A stretch of 10,088 nucleotides of DNA from Dehalococcoidia bacterium (GTDB taxonomy: Bacteria; Chloroflexota; Dehalococcoidia; Dehalococcoidales; BS750m-G39). The notes under the pieces were generated by a model. The model saw only the letters and a list, made by a program, of their open reading frames with translations, was not told where the DNA came from and ran no database searches. The stretch lies in the NCBI GenBank assembly GCA_030640325.1, contig DAOWJM010000023.1:1-10088 (forward strand), written 5' to 3'. Made by a program: the position numbers and the translations under genes. Below, piece after piece: positions 1 to 7,246 of the stretch; positions within the stretch are counted from its first letter, which is position 1, and each line of letters opens with the position of its first letter.

Positions 1-57
1 GCTACCGAGGCGGTAGATAAAGCCCTTGATTTAGCCGCCTCCCAAAAGCCTGACTAG
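1..57 (+). CDS. 3' end of an unidentified upstream gene (partial)
   Basis: An open frame runs in from the left edge and ends at TAG (55-57), giving 18 C-terminal residues that begin ATEAVDKALDLAA and finish QKPD. The pattern is that of an amphipathic, alanine-rich C-terminal helix. It is too short to identify. Only 20 bases separate it from the GTG of eno, with no room for a terminator and promoter, so it is probably the preceding gene of the same operon. No function is assigned. Confidence 0.55.
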   Translation, partial: ATEAVDKALDLAASQKPD

Positions 58-77
58 CCCACGGTTAGGGGAGCAAA

Positions 78-1364
78 GTGTCAACTATTGAAAGGGTCAA
101 AGCCAGGGAAATCCTGGACTCCAGGGGCAATCCTACACTGGAGGTTGAGGTAGAGCTATCTGAGGGCACCGCTGGACAAGCAGCGGTGCCCTCTGGAGCC
201 AGCACCGGCAAGTATGAGGCGGTAGAACTCAGGGATGGCGATGGCTCCCGGTTCGACGGACTGGGAGTGCTCAAGGCAGTAGCCAATGTCAACCAAGATA
301 TCGCCTCAGCTATAATCGGAATGCCAGCCACAGACCAGGCAGTCATTGACCACAAGCTTATAGAGCTTGATGGCACTGCCAACAAGTCACGCCTGGGGGC
401 TAACGCCATTCTGGGAGCATCGTTAGCCGTGGCTCATGCTGCAGCTGACCTCCTTGATATGCCCTTATACCGCTACCTGGGTGGGGTCGCTACTTACACC
501 CTACCCGTCCCCATGCTGAACATCCTGAATGGCGGCAAACATGCTGCCAACTCAACAGACTTCCAGGAGTTTATGGTGGTGCCTGCCGGAGCCAGCAGCT
601 TTGGTCATGCCCTGCAAATAGGCACTGAGGTTTACCATTGCCTGAAACAGGTGCTCGAGGATAAAGGGCTGAATACCAATGTCGGCGACGAGGGGGGATT
701 CGCCCCTTCTTTATCATCAAATAAGCAAGCAATAGAGGCAGTCCTCTCTGCCATTGAAAAAGCAGGCTATAAGCCGGGCGAGGACTGTTTCATCGCCTTA
801 GACCCAGCAGCCAGCGAATTCTATAAAGATGCTCAGTATATCCTGCATAGAGAAGGTGTTTCTCTCAACACCAAGGAAATGGTTGATTATTATGTCAAGT
901 GGGCATCCAGCTACCCTATTATCAGCATTGAGGATGGCATGGCTGAGGATGACTGGGAAGGTTGGCAGCTCCTGACAGAAAACCTGGGCAGCAAAGTCCA
1001 GCTTGTTGGCGATGACCTCTATGCTACCAATGTGAACCGCCTGAGCAAAGGCATCGAGCTAAAAGCGTCCAACTCCATTCTTATCAAGCCAAACCAGATT
1101 GGCACGCTTACCGAGACCATTGCTGCCATCGAGATGGCGCAGCAGGCTGGCTGGACAGCGGTAGTGAGCCACCGCTCCGGCGAGACTGAAGATACTACTA
1201 TAGCCGACCTGGCTGTGGGTCTGAATACAGGCTTAATTAAAACTGGTGCCCCCTGCCGCTCTGAGCGCACTGCCAAGTATAATCGCCTTCTCAGAATAGA
1301 AGACGAACTGGGGGAGAATGCCGGATTTGCCGGGATGCAGGCTTTTTACCATTTGAAGCAATAG
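78..1364 (+). CDS. eno: Enolase (phosphopyruvate hydratase)
   Basis: Cytosolic glycolytic enzyme that interconverts 2-phosphoglycerate and phosphoenolpyruvate. The 428-residue length is normal for bacterial enolase. Visible hallmarks are the N-terminal AREILDSRGNPT segment, the SGASTG loop (about 40-44), GDEGGFAP with the general acid/base Glu205, metal ligands Asp242 (ALDPAAS), Glu285 (SIEDGMAEDDW) and Asp312 (VGDDLY), the catalytic Lys337 in the signature LIKPNQIGT, and the SHRSGETED loop at 364-372. The start is GTG at 78, supported by AGGGGAG at 67-73 and by the normal enolase N-terminus. The usual HADN motif reads KHAANSTDFQEF here. The TcmP-like gene follows 3 bases after the stop, and gap lies two genes downstream, so two glycolytic genes share one cluster. 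Assignment is essentially certain from the motifs. Confidence 0.98.
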   Translation: MSTIERVKAREILDSRGNPTLEVEVELSEGTAGQAAVPSGASTGKYEAVELRDGDGSRFDGLGVLKAVANVNQDIASAIIGMPATDQAVIDHKLIELDGTANKSRLGANAILGASLAVAHAAADLLDMPLYRYLGGVATYTLPVPMLNILNGGKHAANSTDFQEFMVVPAGASSFGHALQIGTEVYHCLKQVLEDKGLNTNVGDEGGFAPSLSSNKQAIEAVLSAIEKAGYKPGEDCFIALDPAASEFYKDAQYILHREGVSLNTKEMVDYYVKWASSYPIISIEDGMAEDDWEGWQLLTENLGSKVQLVGDDLYATNVNRLSKGIELKASNSILIKPNQIGTLTETIAAIEMAQQAGWTAVVSHRSGETEDTTIADLAVGLNTGLIKTGAPCRSERTAKYNRLLRIEDELGENAGFAGMQAFYHLKQ

Positions 1365-1367
1365 GAA

Positions 1368-2222
1368 ATGAACGAACTAAACATATCAGGGAAGATTCCA
1401 AAACAGATTAGAAAGTGGACCTGTCACAAGCTTGAGTGCTTTTCTGATTATATTGAAGCCTATACCAGAACGCTGGACAATAACAGGTGTTGCTACCTGG
1501 AGCTATATGCTGGATGTGGTAACTGTATCTGTAAGGGCACCGACTGCATTATTGAAGACTCAGCACTTCGGGCATTAAAAACCGAAACAAAATTTGCCAA
1601 ATATATACTTATAGTAAGAGACAGCCAGGATGCCGACAGCCTAAAGCAGTTGACAGCGTCATATGATACTGCTGATATAAAAATAATAACTGGCAACTGC
1701 GTTAATGAGAAAGTCCTCCAGCAAGCATTTGACCTCATTCCCCGCTCGGCATCCAGCTTTGCCCTTATTGACCCACCGGGCTACAGGAAGCTGCGCTGGT
1801 CAACAATCAAAAAACTAACTGCCCACGGGAAGGACTGGAAGGGTCATAAAATAGAGCTACTGATAATCTTCCCCCTGGAAATGGCTCTGCTGCGGAATTT
1901 AACTCGCCCCGAGTGCGAAGCCTCAATAACCAGACTCTATGGAAACCGCAAATGGCAGGAGATTAAGCAAAAAAGGCTAAAGGGTAAAATAGGACCGGAC
2001 GAAATGAGACGCCAGTTGGTGAAGCTATTCAAGGCAGGATTAAGAGGTCTGGGCTACAAGTATGTTGAGGATTTCAAGCCTGCCTCACCCTCCAGCCAGC
2101 CCTTTTACCACATAATCTTGGCTAGCGACAGTAAGAGAGGGGCTAAAATGATAAGCGACGCCTGGGGCAGAGAAAGATACCTGCCCTGCGAGCTACTCTA
2201 CAGCAGGAAAGATAGACCTTAA
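1368..2222 (+). CDS. Three-Cys-motif partner (TcmP)-like protein
   Basis: A 284-residue soluble protein that fits the TcmP family pattern. It has an N-terminal YLELYAGCGN segment (43-52, the family's Y-D-L-F-A-G-x-G), EDSALRAL (63-70), a strand ending LIVRD (81-85), ALIDPPGYRKLRW (132-144, the family's D-P-x-G block), and LLIIFPLEMALLRNL (164-178). The layout resembles a Rossmann-like methyltransferase fold, but no methyl acceptor is known for the family. Unusually, cysteines are dense near the N-terminus: C41, C42, C50, C53, C55 and C60, with the spacing CxC-x4-C at 53-60, which could hold a metal or cluster (inference). The family is named for co-occurrence with a phage Gp37/Gp68-type three-Cys protein; no such partner is in this window. 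The ATG follows eno by 3 bases with AGGAA overlapping the eno stop. The stop shares one base with the next gene (TAATG), indicating translational coupling. Confidence 0.68.
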   Translation: MNELNISGKIPKQIRKWTCHKLECFSDYIEAYTRTLDNNRCCYLELYAGCGNCICKGTDCIIEDSALRALKTETKFAKYILIVRDSQDADSLKQLTASYDTADIKIITGNCVNEKVLQQAFDLIPRSASSFALIDPPGYRKLRWSTIKKLTAHGKDWKGHKIELLIIFPLEMALLRNLTRPECEASITRLYGNRKWQEIKQKRLKGKIGPDEMRRQLVKLFKAGLRGLGYKYVEDFKPASPSSQPFYHIILASDSKRGAKMISDAWGRERYLPCELLYSRKDRP

Positions 2223-3238
2223 TGAATAAAATCGGCATTACTACCACCGTTCCTATAGAAATACTTATTGCCGCCGGCTATCAGCCGGTTGACCTGAACA
2301 ATGTCTTTATCACTGACCCCAGCCCGGAACGGCTGGTCAATATCGCCGAGCGGGCAGGCTTCCCCCTAAACTGCTGTAGCTGGATTAAGGGGATTTACGG
2401 GGTATGTATGGATTATGGAATTGATACCGTTCTCTGCGTTACCACCGGTGATTGCTCCAACACCGTCATGTTAATGGAGGTTCTCAAGCTTAAAGGAATC
2501 AACGTCGTGCCCTTTGCCTACCCTGACAAGCCGGCCCCCCAGCAAATGCAGCATGCCTTGCAGGCACTGGCTGAAACCCTAAATACCAGCTCGGATGCTG
2601 CCGAGCAAGTCAGAGCTGAGCTCGAGCCCTGCCGCCGCCTGGCGCTAAAACTCGACGAGCTTACCTGGAAACAAGGACTGGTCAGCGGCTGGGAGAACCA
2701 TCTATGGCTGGTATCCGCCTCGGATTTCAATCAAGACCACCACCAATACCGCCATCAGCTACAAAAATTATTACACCACTGCCAACAGCGTCAGCCCTAT
2801 CCCTCAGACTGGCTCAGACTAGCCTACATCGGTGTGCCTTCGGTCTATGGTCAAGACCTCTATCACTACCTGGAGAATAATGGGGGCAGGGTGGTGTTCA
2901 ATGAAATTCAGCGCCAGTTCGCCATGCCCCAGCCAGGAAGTTCATTGGCTGAGCAATACTCAAACTACACCTATCCATACTCAATATATGAGCGGCTAAA
3001 GGACATCACCACCGAGCTAAACAGGCGCCAGGTTGATGGGGTTATCCACTATGTCCAAGCCTTCTGCCACCGAGGAATTGGTGACATCATTTTTAGAGAT
3101 GCCTTGAGATTGCCCATTCTAACCCTGGAAGGGAACGATGACTTTTTCCTAACCAATCATATAAAAACAAGGGTTGAGGCTTTCCTTGATATGCTCCAGC
3201 GCAGTCGACGAAGGGTAAAAATCGTTGAGGAGGTATAA
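2222..3238 (+). CDS. 2-hydroxyacyl-CoA dehydratase D-component (HgdB/BcrB-like) family protein
   Basis: A 338-residue protein of the 2-hydroxyglutaryl-CoA dehydratase/benzoyl-CoA reductase subunit superfamily. Members bind a [4Fe-4S] cluster through three cysteines spread over the chain. Matching elements are NCCSWIKGIYG (C51/C52), TTGDCSN (C78), the central IGVPSVYGQDLYHYLE segment (203-218), HYVQAFCHRGIGD (C282) and the C-terminal EGNDDFFLTNHIKTRVEAF block, where the family has E-x-D...T-R-x-E-A-F. It looks complete and catalytically plausible in its cysteines. However, neither the second subunit nor the ATP-dependent activator (HgdC type) is next to it, so its substrate cannot be inferred. 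It starts on the A of the previous stop (TAATG) and ends 2 bases before gap, with the gap ribosome-binding site inside its last codons. It may be a stand-alone Fe-S protein rather than a classical dehydratase. Confidence 0.72.
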   Translation: MNKIGITTTVPIEILIAAGYQPVDLNNVFITDPSPERLVNIAERAGFPLNCCSWIKGIYGVCMDYGIDTVLCVTTGDCSNTVMLMEVLKLKGINVVPFAYPDKPAPQQMQHALQALAETLNTSSDAAEQVRAELEPCRRLALKLDELTWKQGLVSGWENHLWLVSASDFNQDHHQYRHQLQKLLHHCQQRQPYPSDWLRLAYIGVPSVYGQDLYHYLENNGGRVVFNEIQRQFAMPQPGSSLAEQYSNYTYPYSIYERLKDITTELNRRQVDGVIHYVQAFCHRGIGDIIFRDALRLPILTLEGNDDFFLTNHIKTRVEAFLDMLQRSRRRVKIVEEV

Positions 3239-3240
3239 AA

Positions 3241-4254
3241 ATGGCAACCAAAATCGGCATTAATGGCTTCGGGCGTGTGGGCAGATTAACCCTGAGGGCA
3301 GTTAACCAATACCATAACGGCAAACTGGAGGTGGCAGCCGTTAATGACCTGACTGACACCAAGACCAACGCCCACCTATTAAAATGGGACAGCACCTATG
3401 GTCCCTATCCTGGTGAAGTAAAAGCCACCGAAGATTCAATCATTATTGATGGTAAAGAGGTAAAGGTGCTATCAGAACGCAACCCGGGTAACATCCCGTG
3501 GCATGATTATGGCGTAGACATAGTGATAGAATCAACCGGTTTATTTACCGATGCCACCAAGGCAGCAGCTCATCTTCAGGGCGGCACCAAGAAGGTGCTC
3601 ATTTCAGCCCCGGCGCGCAATGAGGATATAACTATCGTCCTCGGTGTCAATGAAGCTCAATACCAGCCAGATAAGCACAAGATTATATCCAACGCCTCCT
3701 GCACTACCAACTGTATTGCCCCGGTGGTCAAGGTACTGCACCAAAGCTTTGGAGTAAGCAAGGGGCTGATGACCACTATTCACGCCTATACCAATGACCA
3801 GAGACTCCTGGATATGTTCCATCATGACCTGCGCCGGGCGCGAGCAGCAGCCCTGAACATCGTTCCCACCACCACCGGCGCAGCCAGAGCGGTAACTCAG
3901 GTTATCCCCGAACTCAAAGGCAGACTCCACGGATTAGCCTTCAGGATTCCGGTAGCCACGGTCTCCGTTGTTGACCTCGTCGCCGACCTAGACAAAGAGG
4001 TCACCGTGGAACAGGTCAATCAGGCTTTTCAGAGGGCTGCCGCTGGACCGCTAAGTGGAATTTTGGAGTATTGCCAAGAGGAGCTGGTCAGTATGGATTT
4101 CAAGGGTAACCCCGCCAGCTCTATCATTGATGCGCCAAGCACTATGGTCATTGCCGGCAATATGGTCAAGGTGCTGGCTTGGTATGATAACGAGTGGGGC
4201 TATAGTTGCCGCCTAGCTGACCTTGCAGCCTATGTCGCTGGTAAAGGAATATAG
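3241..4254 (+). CDS. gap: Type I glyceraldehyde-3-phosphate dehydrogenase
   Basis: Cytosolic enzyme that oxidatively phosphorylates glyceraldehyde-3-phosphate to 1,3-bisphosphoglycerate. The 337-residue length is standard. It begins with the NAD(P)-binding GINGFGRVGRL (7-17) and has AVNDLTD with Asp36 at the cofactor ribose position, the active-site SNASCTTNC with nucleophile Cys154, and the TIHAYTNDQ loop with His181. Further on are LRRARAAALNIVPTTTGAA and the C-terminal WYDNEWGYS. In the cofactor-selectivity loop the usual Leu-Pro before H-K-D-L-R-R is Met192-Phe193, so cofactor preference should not be assumed to be strictly NAD. A strong TGAGGAGGT (3226-3234) sits 6-7 bases before the ATG and overlaps the end of the upstream gene. 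It is the last gene of the eno cluster: a hairpin and a new promoter follow. Confidence 0.97.
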   Translation: MATKIGINGFGRVGRLTLRAVNQYHNGKLEVAAVNDLTDTKTNAHLLKWDSTYGPYPGEVKATEDSIIIDGKEVKVLSERNPGNIPWHDYGVDIVIESTGLFTDATKAAAHLQGGTKKVLISAPARNEDITIVLGVNEAQYQPDKHKIISNASCTTNCIAPVVKVLHQSFGVSKGLMTTIHAYTNDQRLLDMFHHDLRRARAAALNIVPTTTGAARAVTQVIPELKGRLHGLAFRIPVATVSVVDLVADLDKEVTVEQVNQAFQRAAAGPLSGILEYCQEELVSMDFKGNPASSIIDAPSTMVIAGNMVKVLAWYDNEWGYSCRLADLAAYVAGKGI

Positions 4255-4261
4255 CAAACAA

Positions 4262-4298
4262 TAGACACCCTACCCAAAAGTAGGGTTGACATTGTCTA
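4262..4298 (+). promoter_or_regulatory. Dyad-symmetric hairpin after gap, running into the next promoter
   Basis: ACCCTAC (4267-4273) and GTAGGGT (4280-4286) form a perfect 7-bp stem with a CCAAAA loop. Outside it, TAGAC (4262-4266) can pair with GTCTA (4294-4298) across a bulge. There is no T-run after the stem, so it is a poor intrinsic terminator. Its right arm touches the first base of the -35 box of the next gene and the outer arm lies in the spacer. It could be an operator for that promoter or a 3' end/attenuation structure for gap. Confidence 0.4.
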
Positions 4299-4315
4299 AT
4301 AACTATGCTTAAAAT
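4286..4315 (+). promoter_or_regulatory. Sigma70-type promoter for the CetZ/FtsZ-like gene
   Basis: A consensus -35 TTGACA (4286-4291) is followed after 18 bases by TAAAAT (4310-4315), five of six matches to the -10 consensus. Transcription would start near 4322, leaving a leader of about 24 bases that contains the ribosome-binding site GAGGTG (4335-4340) before the ATG at 4346. With the terminator at 5539-5600, this makes the downstream gene a separate transcription unit. Confidence 0.65.
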
Positions 4316-4345
4316 AGTACAATACTTTAATATCGAGGTGAAAAA

Positions 4346-5518
4346 ATGAAATTGGTAGTTGTAGGTTTTGGACAATGCGGTGGCAGGATTGCCGATGAAT
4401 TTGCCCGGCTAAATAAAAGGGCACGTGGTCAGCGCGGGACTGAGATAATTATCGGCGCTTTCGCTGTAAACACGGATGCCGCTGATTTAAGCGGGCTACA
4501 AACCATAAGACCTGATTACCAGCATAGAATCCTTATCGGAGGTCGAAGGACCGGTGGTCACGGCGTAGGTAAAATAAATGAGTTGGGGGCTGAGGTAGCC
4601 AGAGAGGATGGCGACAAGGTTATAGATGCCCTAAGAACAGCCCAGCGCTTCTTTGAGACCGATGCCTTTTTACTCATCGCCGGTGTTGCTGGCGGCACAG
4701 GCTCAGGGGCACTGCCAATAGTCACACAAATGATAAAAGACCGCTATATGGATAAGCCGGTCTATGCCATGACTGTTCTTCCCTTCACTCATGAAGAGAC
4801 AACCGAGGAAAGAACTATTTACAACGCAGCCACTTGCCTTAAGTCTATCTACCCCGTAGCTGATGCCATATTTCTTACTGACAATCAAAGGTTTGTCAGG
4901 AAGGACTTCTCGCTGAGAAATAACCTGTCTCAGATTAATGCCCTCATGGTTGAGCCATTCTATAACCTACTTTGCGCCGGTGAAGAGACGAGACGCAGGC
5001 ATATTGGGGCAAGGATGATTGATGCCGGGGACATAATACAGAGCCTGGTAGGCTGGACAGTAATAGGCTATGGTAAAACACAACTGCCCCTTTTCAGGTT
5101 CTTCTCCTTCGGAAGGAATTTCAGAAAGAAGAGCACCGAAACTCACCGAGGAATTCAGGCGATGGATGAAGCCCTAAGCGAGCTGTCAGTGAAATGCAAT
5201 CCTGCGGAGTCGGGGAGAGCACTATACCTCGTCTCGGCACCAGTTAAAGAAATGAATATGGACCTAGTTAAAGACCTGGGAGAGTATCTGAGAGATATGA
5301 CCCCGGAGGCGGTGATAAGGAATGGCGACTATCCCAGGGAAAAGAGTGTAATAGATGTAACCCTAGTCCTATCTGAACTTGGCGCTGTGGAAAAGGTAAA
5401 GACATACTATGAAATAGCAACCCAGTTTATTCACGCGGCTAAAGGCAGGGAAAAACAGGCCGAGAGCAAACTTAGAGAAATAGAAGATGTAGCAAAGGAT
5501 ATACCCTCATTACTATAA
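4346..5518 (+). CDS. Tubulin/FtsZ superfamily GTPase, CetZ-like
   Basis: A 390-residue cytoskeletal GTPase. The nucleotide-binding domain (about 1-215) shows a first strand and P-loop-like turn VVGFGQCGGRIADEF (5-19), AVNTDAADL (40-48), GGHGVGKINELGAE (70-83) and the tubulin signature GGTGSG at 116-121. The catalytic T7-loop region reads QINALMVEP: Asn198 is kept, but FtsZ's NxDxxD becomes NxLxxE (Glu203), closer to tubulin/CetZ chemistry. MIDAGDIIQSL (224-234) begins the second domain, followed by a predicted sheet/helix region (about 235-365) and a charged, possibly coiled-coil tail ending IPSLL. FtsZ family members assemble at division rings and archaeal CetZs control cell shape; which applies here is unknown. 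The ATG has GAGGTG 5 bases upstream. It has its own promoter and terminator. Family membership is firm; CetZ versus divergent FtsZ is inferred from motifs. Confidence 0.85.
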   Translation: MKLVVVGFGQCGGRIADEFARLNKRARGQRGTEIIIGAFAVNTDAADLSGLQTIRPDYQHRILIGGRRTGGHGVGKINELGAEVAREDGDKVIDALRTAQRFFETDAFLLIAGVAGGTGSGALPIVTQMIKDRYMDKPVYAMTVLPFTHEETTEERTIYNAATCLKSIYPVADAIFLTDNQRFVRKDFSLRNNLSQINALMVEPFYNLLCAGEETRRRHIGARMIDAGDIIQSLVGWTVIGYGKTQLPLFRFFSFGRNFRKKSTETHRGIQAMDEALSELSVKCNPAESGRALYLVSAPVKEMNMDLVKDLGEYLRDMTPEAVIRNGDYPREKSVIDVTLVLSELGAVEKVKTYYEIATQFIHAAKGREKQAESKLREIEDVAKDIPSLL

Positions 5519-5538
5519 TCAGCTATCTAAGCCCGTTT

Positions 5539-5600
5539 GCCAGCTTTACTAGTGGGTATATTTAAACAGTGATTCAAACTAGTAAAGCTGGCTTTTATTT
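5539..5600 (+). terminator. Rho-independent terminator with perfect 15-bp stem
   Basis: GCCAGCTTTACTAGT (5539-5553) and its exact reverse complement ACTAGTAAAGCTGGC (5578-5592) enclose a 24-base AT-rich loop. TTTTATTT (5593-5600) follows directly. It lies 20 bases after the stop of the CetZ-like gene and before the dnaX promoter, so it separates the two units. The stem is longer and the loop larger than in a typical bacterial terminator. Confidence 0.85.
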
Positions 5601-5633
5601 AATAACCGGCGTCTATTTGCTCAAAAACCCCCT

Positions 5634-5661
5634 TTGGAAACCAGATAATATGGAGTATAAT
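5634..5661 (+). promoter_or_regulatory. Sigma70-type promoter for the dnaX operon
   Basis: A perfect -10 TATAAT (5656-5661) follows TTGGAA (5634-5639, four of six matches to TTGACA) with a 16-base spacer. The expected transcription start is near 5668, only about 7 bases before the dnaX ATG at 5675. There is no ribosome-binding site between the -10 box and the ATG, so the dnaX message is predicted to be nearly leaderless. Confidence 0.6.
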
Positions 5662-5674
5662 AGAAGCAACAAAG

Positions 5675-7246
5675 ATGGCATTTCAAGTTTTTTATCGCAA
5701 GTGGCGTCCCCAAACCCTAGCCGAGATAGTCGGTCAGGAACAGGTAACACAGACTCTGAGTAATGCCCTCAAAAGTGGTCGCGTGTCTCATGCCTATCTT
5801 TTCTATGGTCCACGAGGAACAGGCAAGACCAGCACCGGGCGTATTTTGGCTAAGGCGGTGAACTGCCTTACCAATGGCAAGGGCGAACCGTGTAATGCTT
5901 GTGAGATATGCCGGGCAATAACCGAGGGCAGGGCTTTAGATGTCATAGAGATTGACGCTGCCAGCAACCGGGGCATTGATGAAATCAGAGACCTTCGCGA
6001 GAAGGTCAACTATGCTCCCAACCAAGCCCGCCACAAGGTCTATATTATAGACGAGGTACACATGCTCACCAAGGAAGCCTCCAATGCCCTGCTCAAGACC
6101 CTTGAGGAACCGCCGCCTTATGTTATCTTCATTCTAGCTACCACTGAAGTCCATAAAGTCCTGCCCACAATTCTATCACGATGTCAGCGCTTCGACTTCA
6201 GGCGTATTTCTCAGGCAGATGTAGTCTCAAAACTAACCCATATTTGTAGCGCAGAGGGCATTCACATAGAGCCGGAGGGGCTGCGGCTTATCGCCAAAAG
6301 CGCTACCGGTAGCCTACGAGATGCCGAAAACCTGCTGGAACAATTGACCACCTACTATGGCACTGAAGTTGAACTCCGCCAGGTTCAAGCCATCCTGGGT
6401 ATCACCGGAGACGAGAGAGCTAAGGAGCTAATTCGGCATATTGTAAATAATGATATTTCTGCCGGGGTGTCAACTATAAACAGTGTCAATAGCGATGGCT
6501 TGGATTTGCGCCAATTTAATCGGGAAGTGGTGGAATACCTCAGGGAATTGCTGCTGATAAAGACCGGCTCCGAGGAAGCTGTAGACCTCACCGCCGATGA
6601 CATAGCTGAGCTGAAGGAGCTGGCAGCTAGAACTTCCCTGGCTCAGATATTGAAGGCAATAAAGCTCTTTGGTCAGCTTGAGATTGGTTTTGATAACTAC
6701 TCTACCTTACCCCTGGAGCTAGCCCTAGTTGACTGTGCCTCGCCATTGGTTGAAGAAAGAGAAAGCCCCGCCACTCCACCCGAATATCAACCTCCCCAGC
6801 CGGTAAAAGAGGTCTCCCCACCCAAACAGCAACCGGTCAAGCCTAAGTCAGCCGGTGTGCCCAAGGTAGAGCCACTGAAGGCAGAGAGCATTCCCGCCGC
6901 CTCACCAGAACTCCATAATGAAATTGAGCGATTGAGATTAAACTGGAGGCAGGTTATTGAGCAAGCACCGGAGAATGCCAAAAGAACCCCGGCTATTGCT
7001 ATTCTCAGAAGCGCCGGGGTTAAACCGGTGGCAATCGAAGGCGATACTGTGGTCCTAGCTTTTAGATATCCCATTCACAAGGAGAAGATGGAGACGGCTG
7101 AAAATCAACAGGTTGTCAAAGAAACCATAAGCAACTTCCTAGGGCATCCCTGTCAGGTGCGCTGCATCTATGAGCCAGAAGATAACCACCTGGTGGAAGC
7201 AGCAAAAAGGATAGGTGCCCAGATTACCAGCGTGGAGGAGAAATGA
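5675..7246 (+). CDS. dnaX: DNA polymerase III subunit gamma/tau
   Basis: The clamp-loader ATPase that loads the beta clamp and, in tau form, tethers polymerase cores at the replication fork. The 523 residues contain an AAA+ module (1 to about 220) with Walker A GPRGTGKTS (45-53), zinc-binding C64, C73, C76 and C79, Walker B/DExH IIDEVH (D126, E127), and sensor-region SRCQRFDFR with arginine finger R169. These are the same residue numbers as in E. coli. A collar-forming domain follows (about 240-350), then a proline-rich linker (about 360-412), then a C-terminal domain (about 420-515) of the tau type. No slippery A-run was noticed that would suggest programmed frameshifting to make gamma. The ATG is fixed by the conserved FQVFYRKWRPQT N-terminus despite the lack of a ribosome-binding site. 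The stop overlaps ybaB by ATGA. Confidence 0.97.
   Translation: MAFQVFYRKWRPQTLAEIVGQEQVTQTLSNALKSGRVSHAYLFYGPRGTGKTSTGRILAKAVNCLTNGKGEPCNACEICRAITEGRALDVIEIDAASNRGIDEIRDLREKVNYAPNQARHKVYIIDEVHMLTKEASNALLKTLEEPPPYVIFILATTEVHKVLPTILSRCQRFDFRRISQADVVSKLTHICSAEGIHIEPEGLRLIAKSATGSLRDAENLLEQLTTYYGTEVELRQVQAILGITGDERAKELIRHIVNNDISAGVSTINSVNSDGLDLRQFNREVVEYLRELLLIKTGSEEAVDLTADDIAELKELAARTSLAQILKAIKLFGQLEIGFDNYSTLPLELALVDCASPLVEERESPATPPEYQPPQPVKEVSPPKQQPVKPKSAGVPKVEPLKAESIPAASPELHNEIERLRLNWRQVIEQAPENAKRTPAIAILRSAGVKPVAIEGDTVVLAFRYPIHKEKMETAENQQVVKETISNFLGHPCQVRCIYEPEDNHLVEAAKRIGAQITSVEEK

Noticed and set aside
65..409. 114-codon frame on the - strand within eno
   Set aside because: It is antisense to a clearly conserved enolase N-terminus and its low-complexity Ser/Leu-rich product is typical of a shadow frame.
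3604..3930. 108-codon frame on the - strand within gap
   Set aside because: Antisense to the GAPDH active-site region, with no recognisable domain.
5569..5763. Open frame of 64 codons across the terminator and the start of dnaX
   Set aside because: It starts inside the terminator loop, has no ribosome-binding site and overlaps the conserved DnaX N-terminus in another frame.
5675..7246. Programmed frameshift making a short DnaX (gamma) form
   Set aside because: No A-run slippery sequence followed by a stable hairpin was found after the AAA+ region; only one product is supported.
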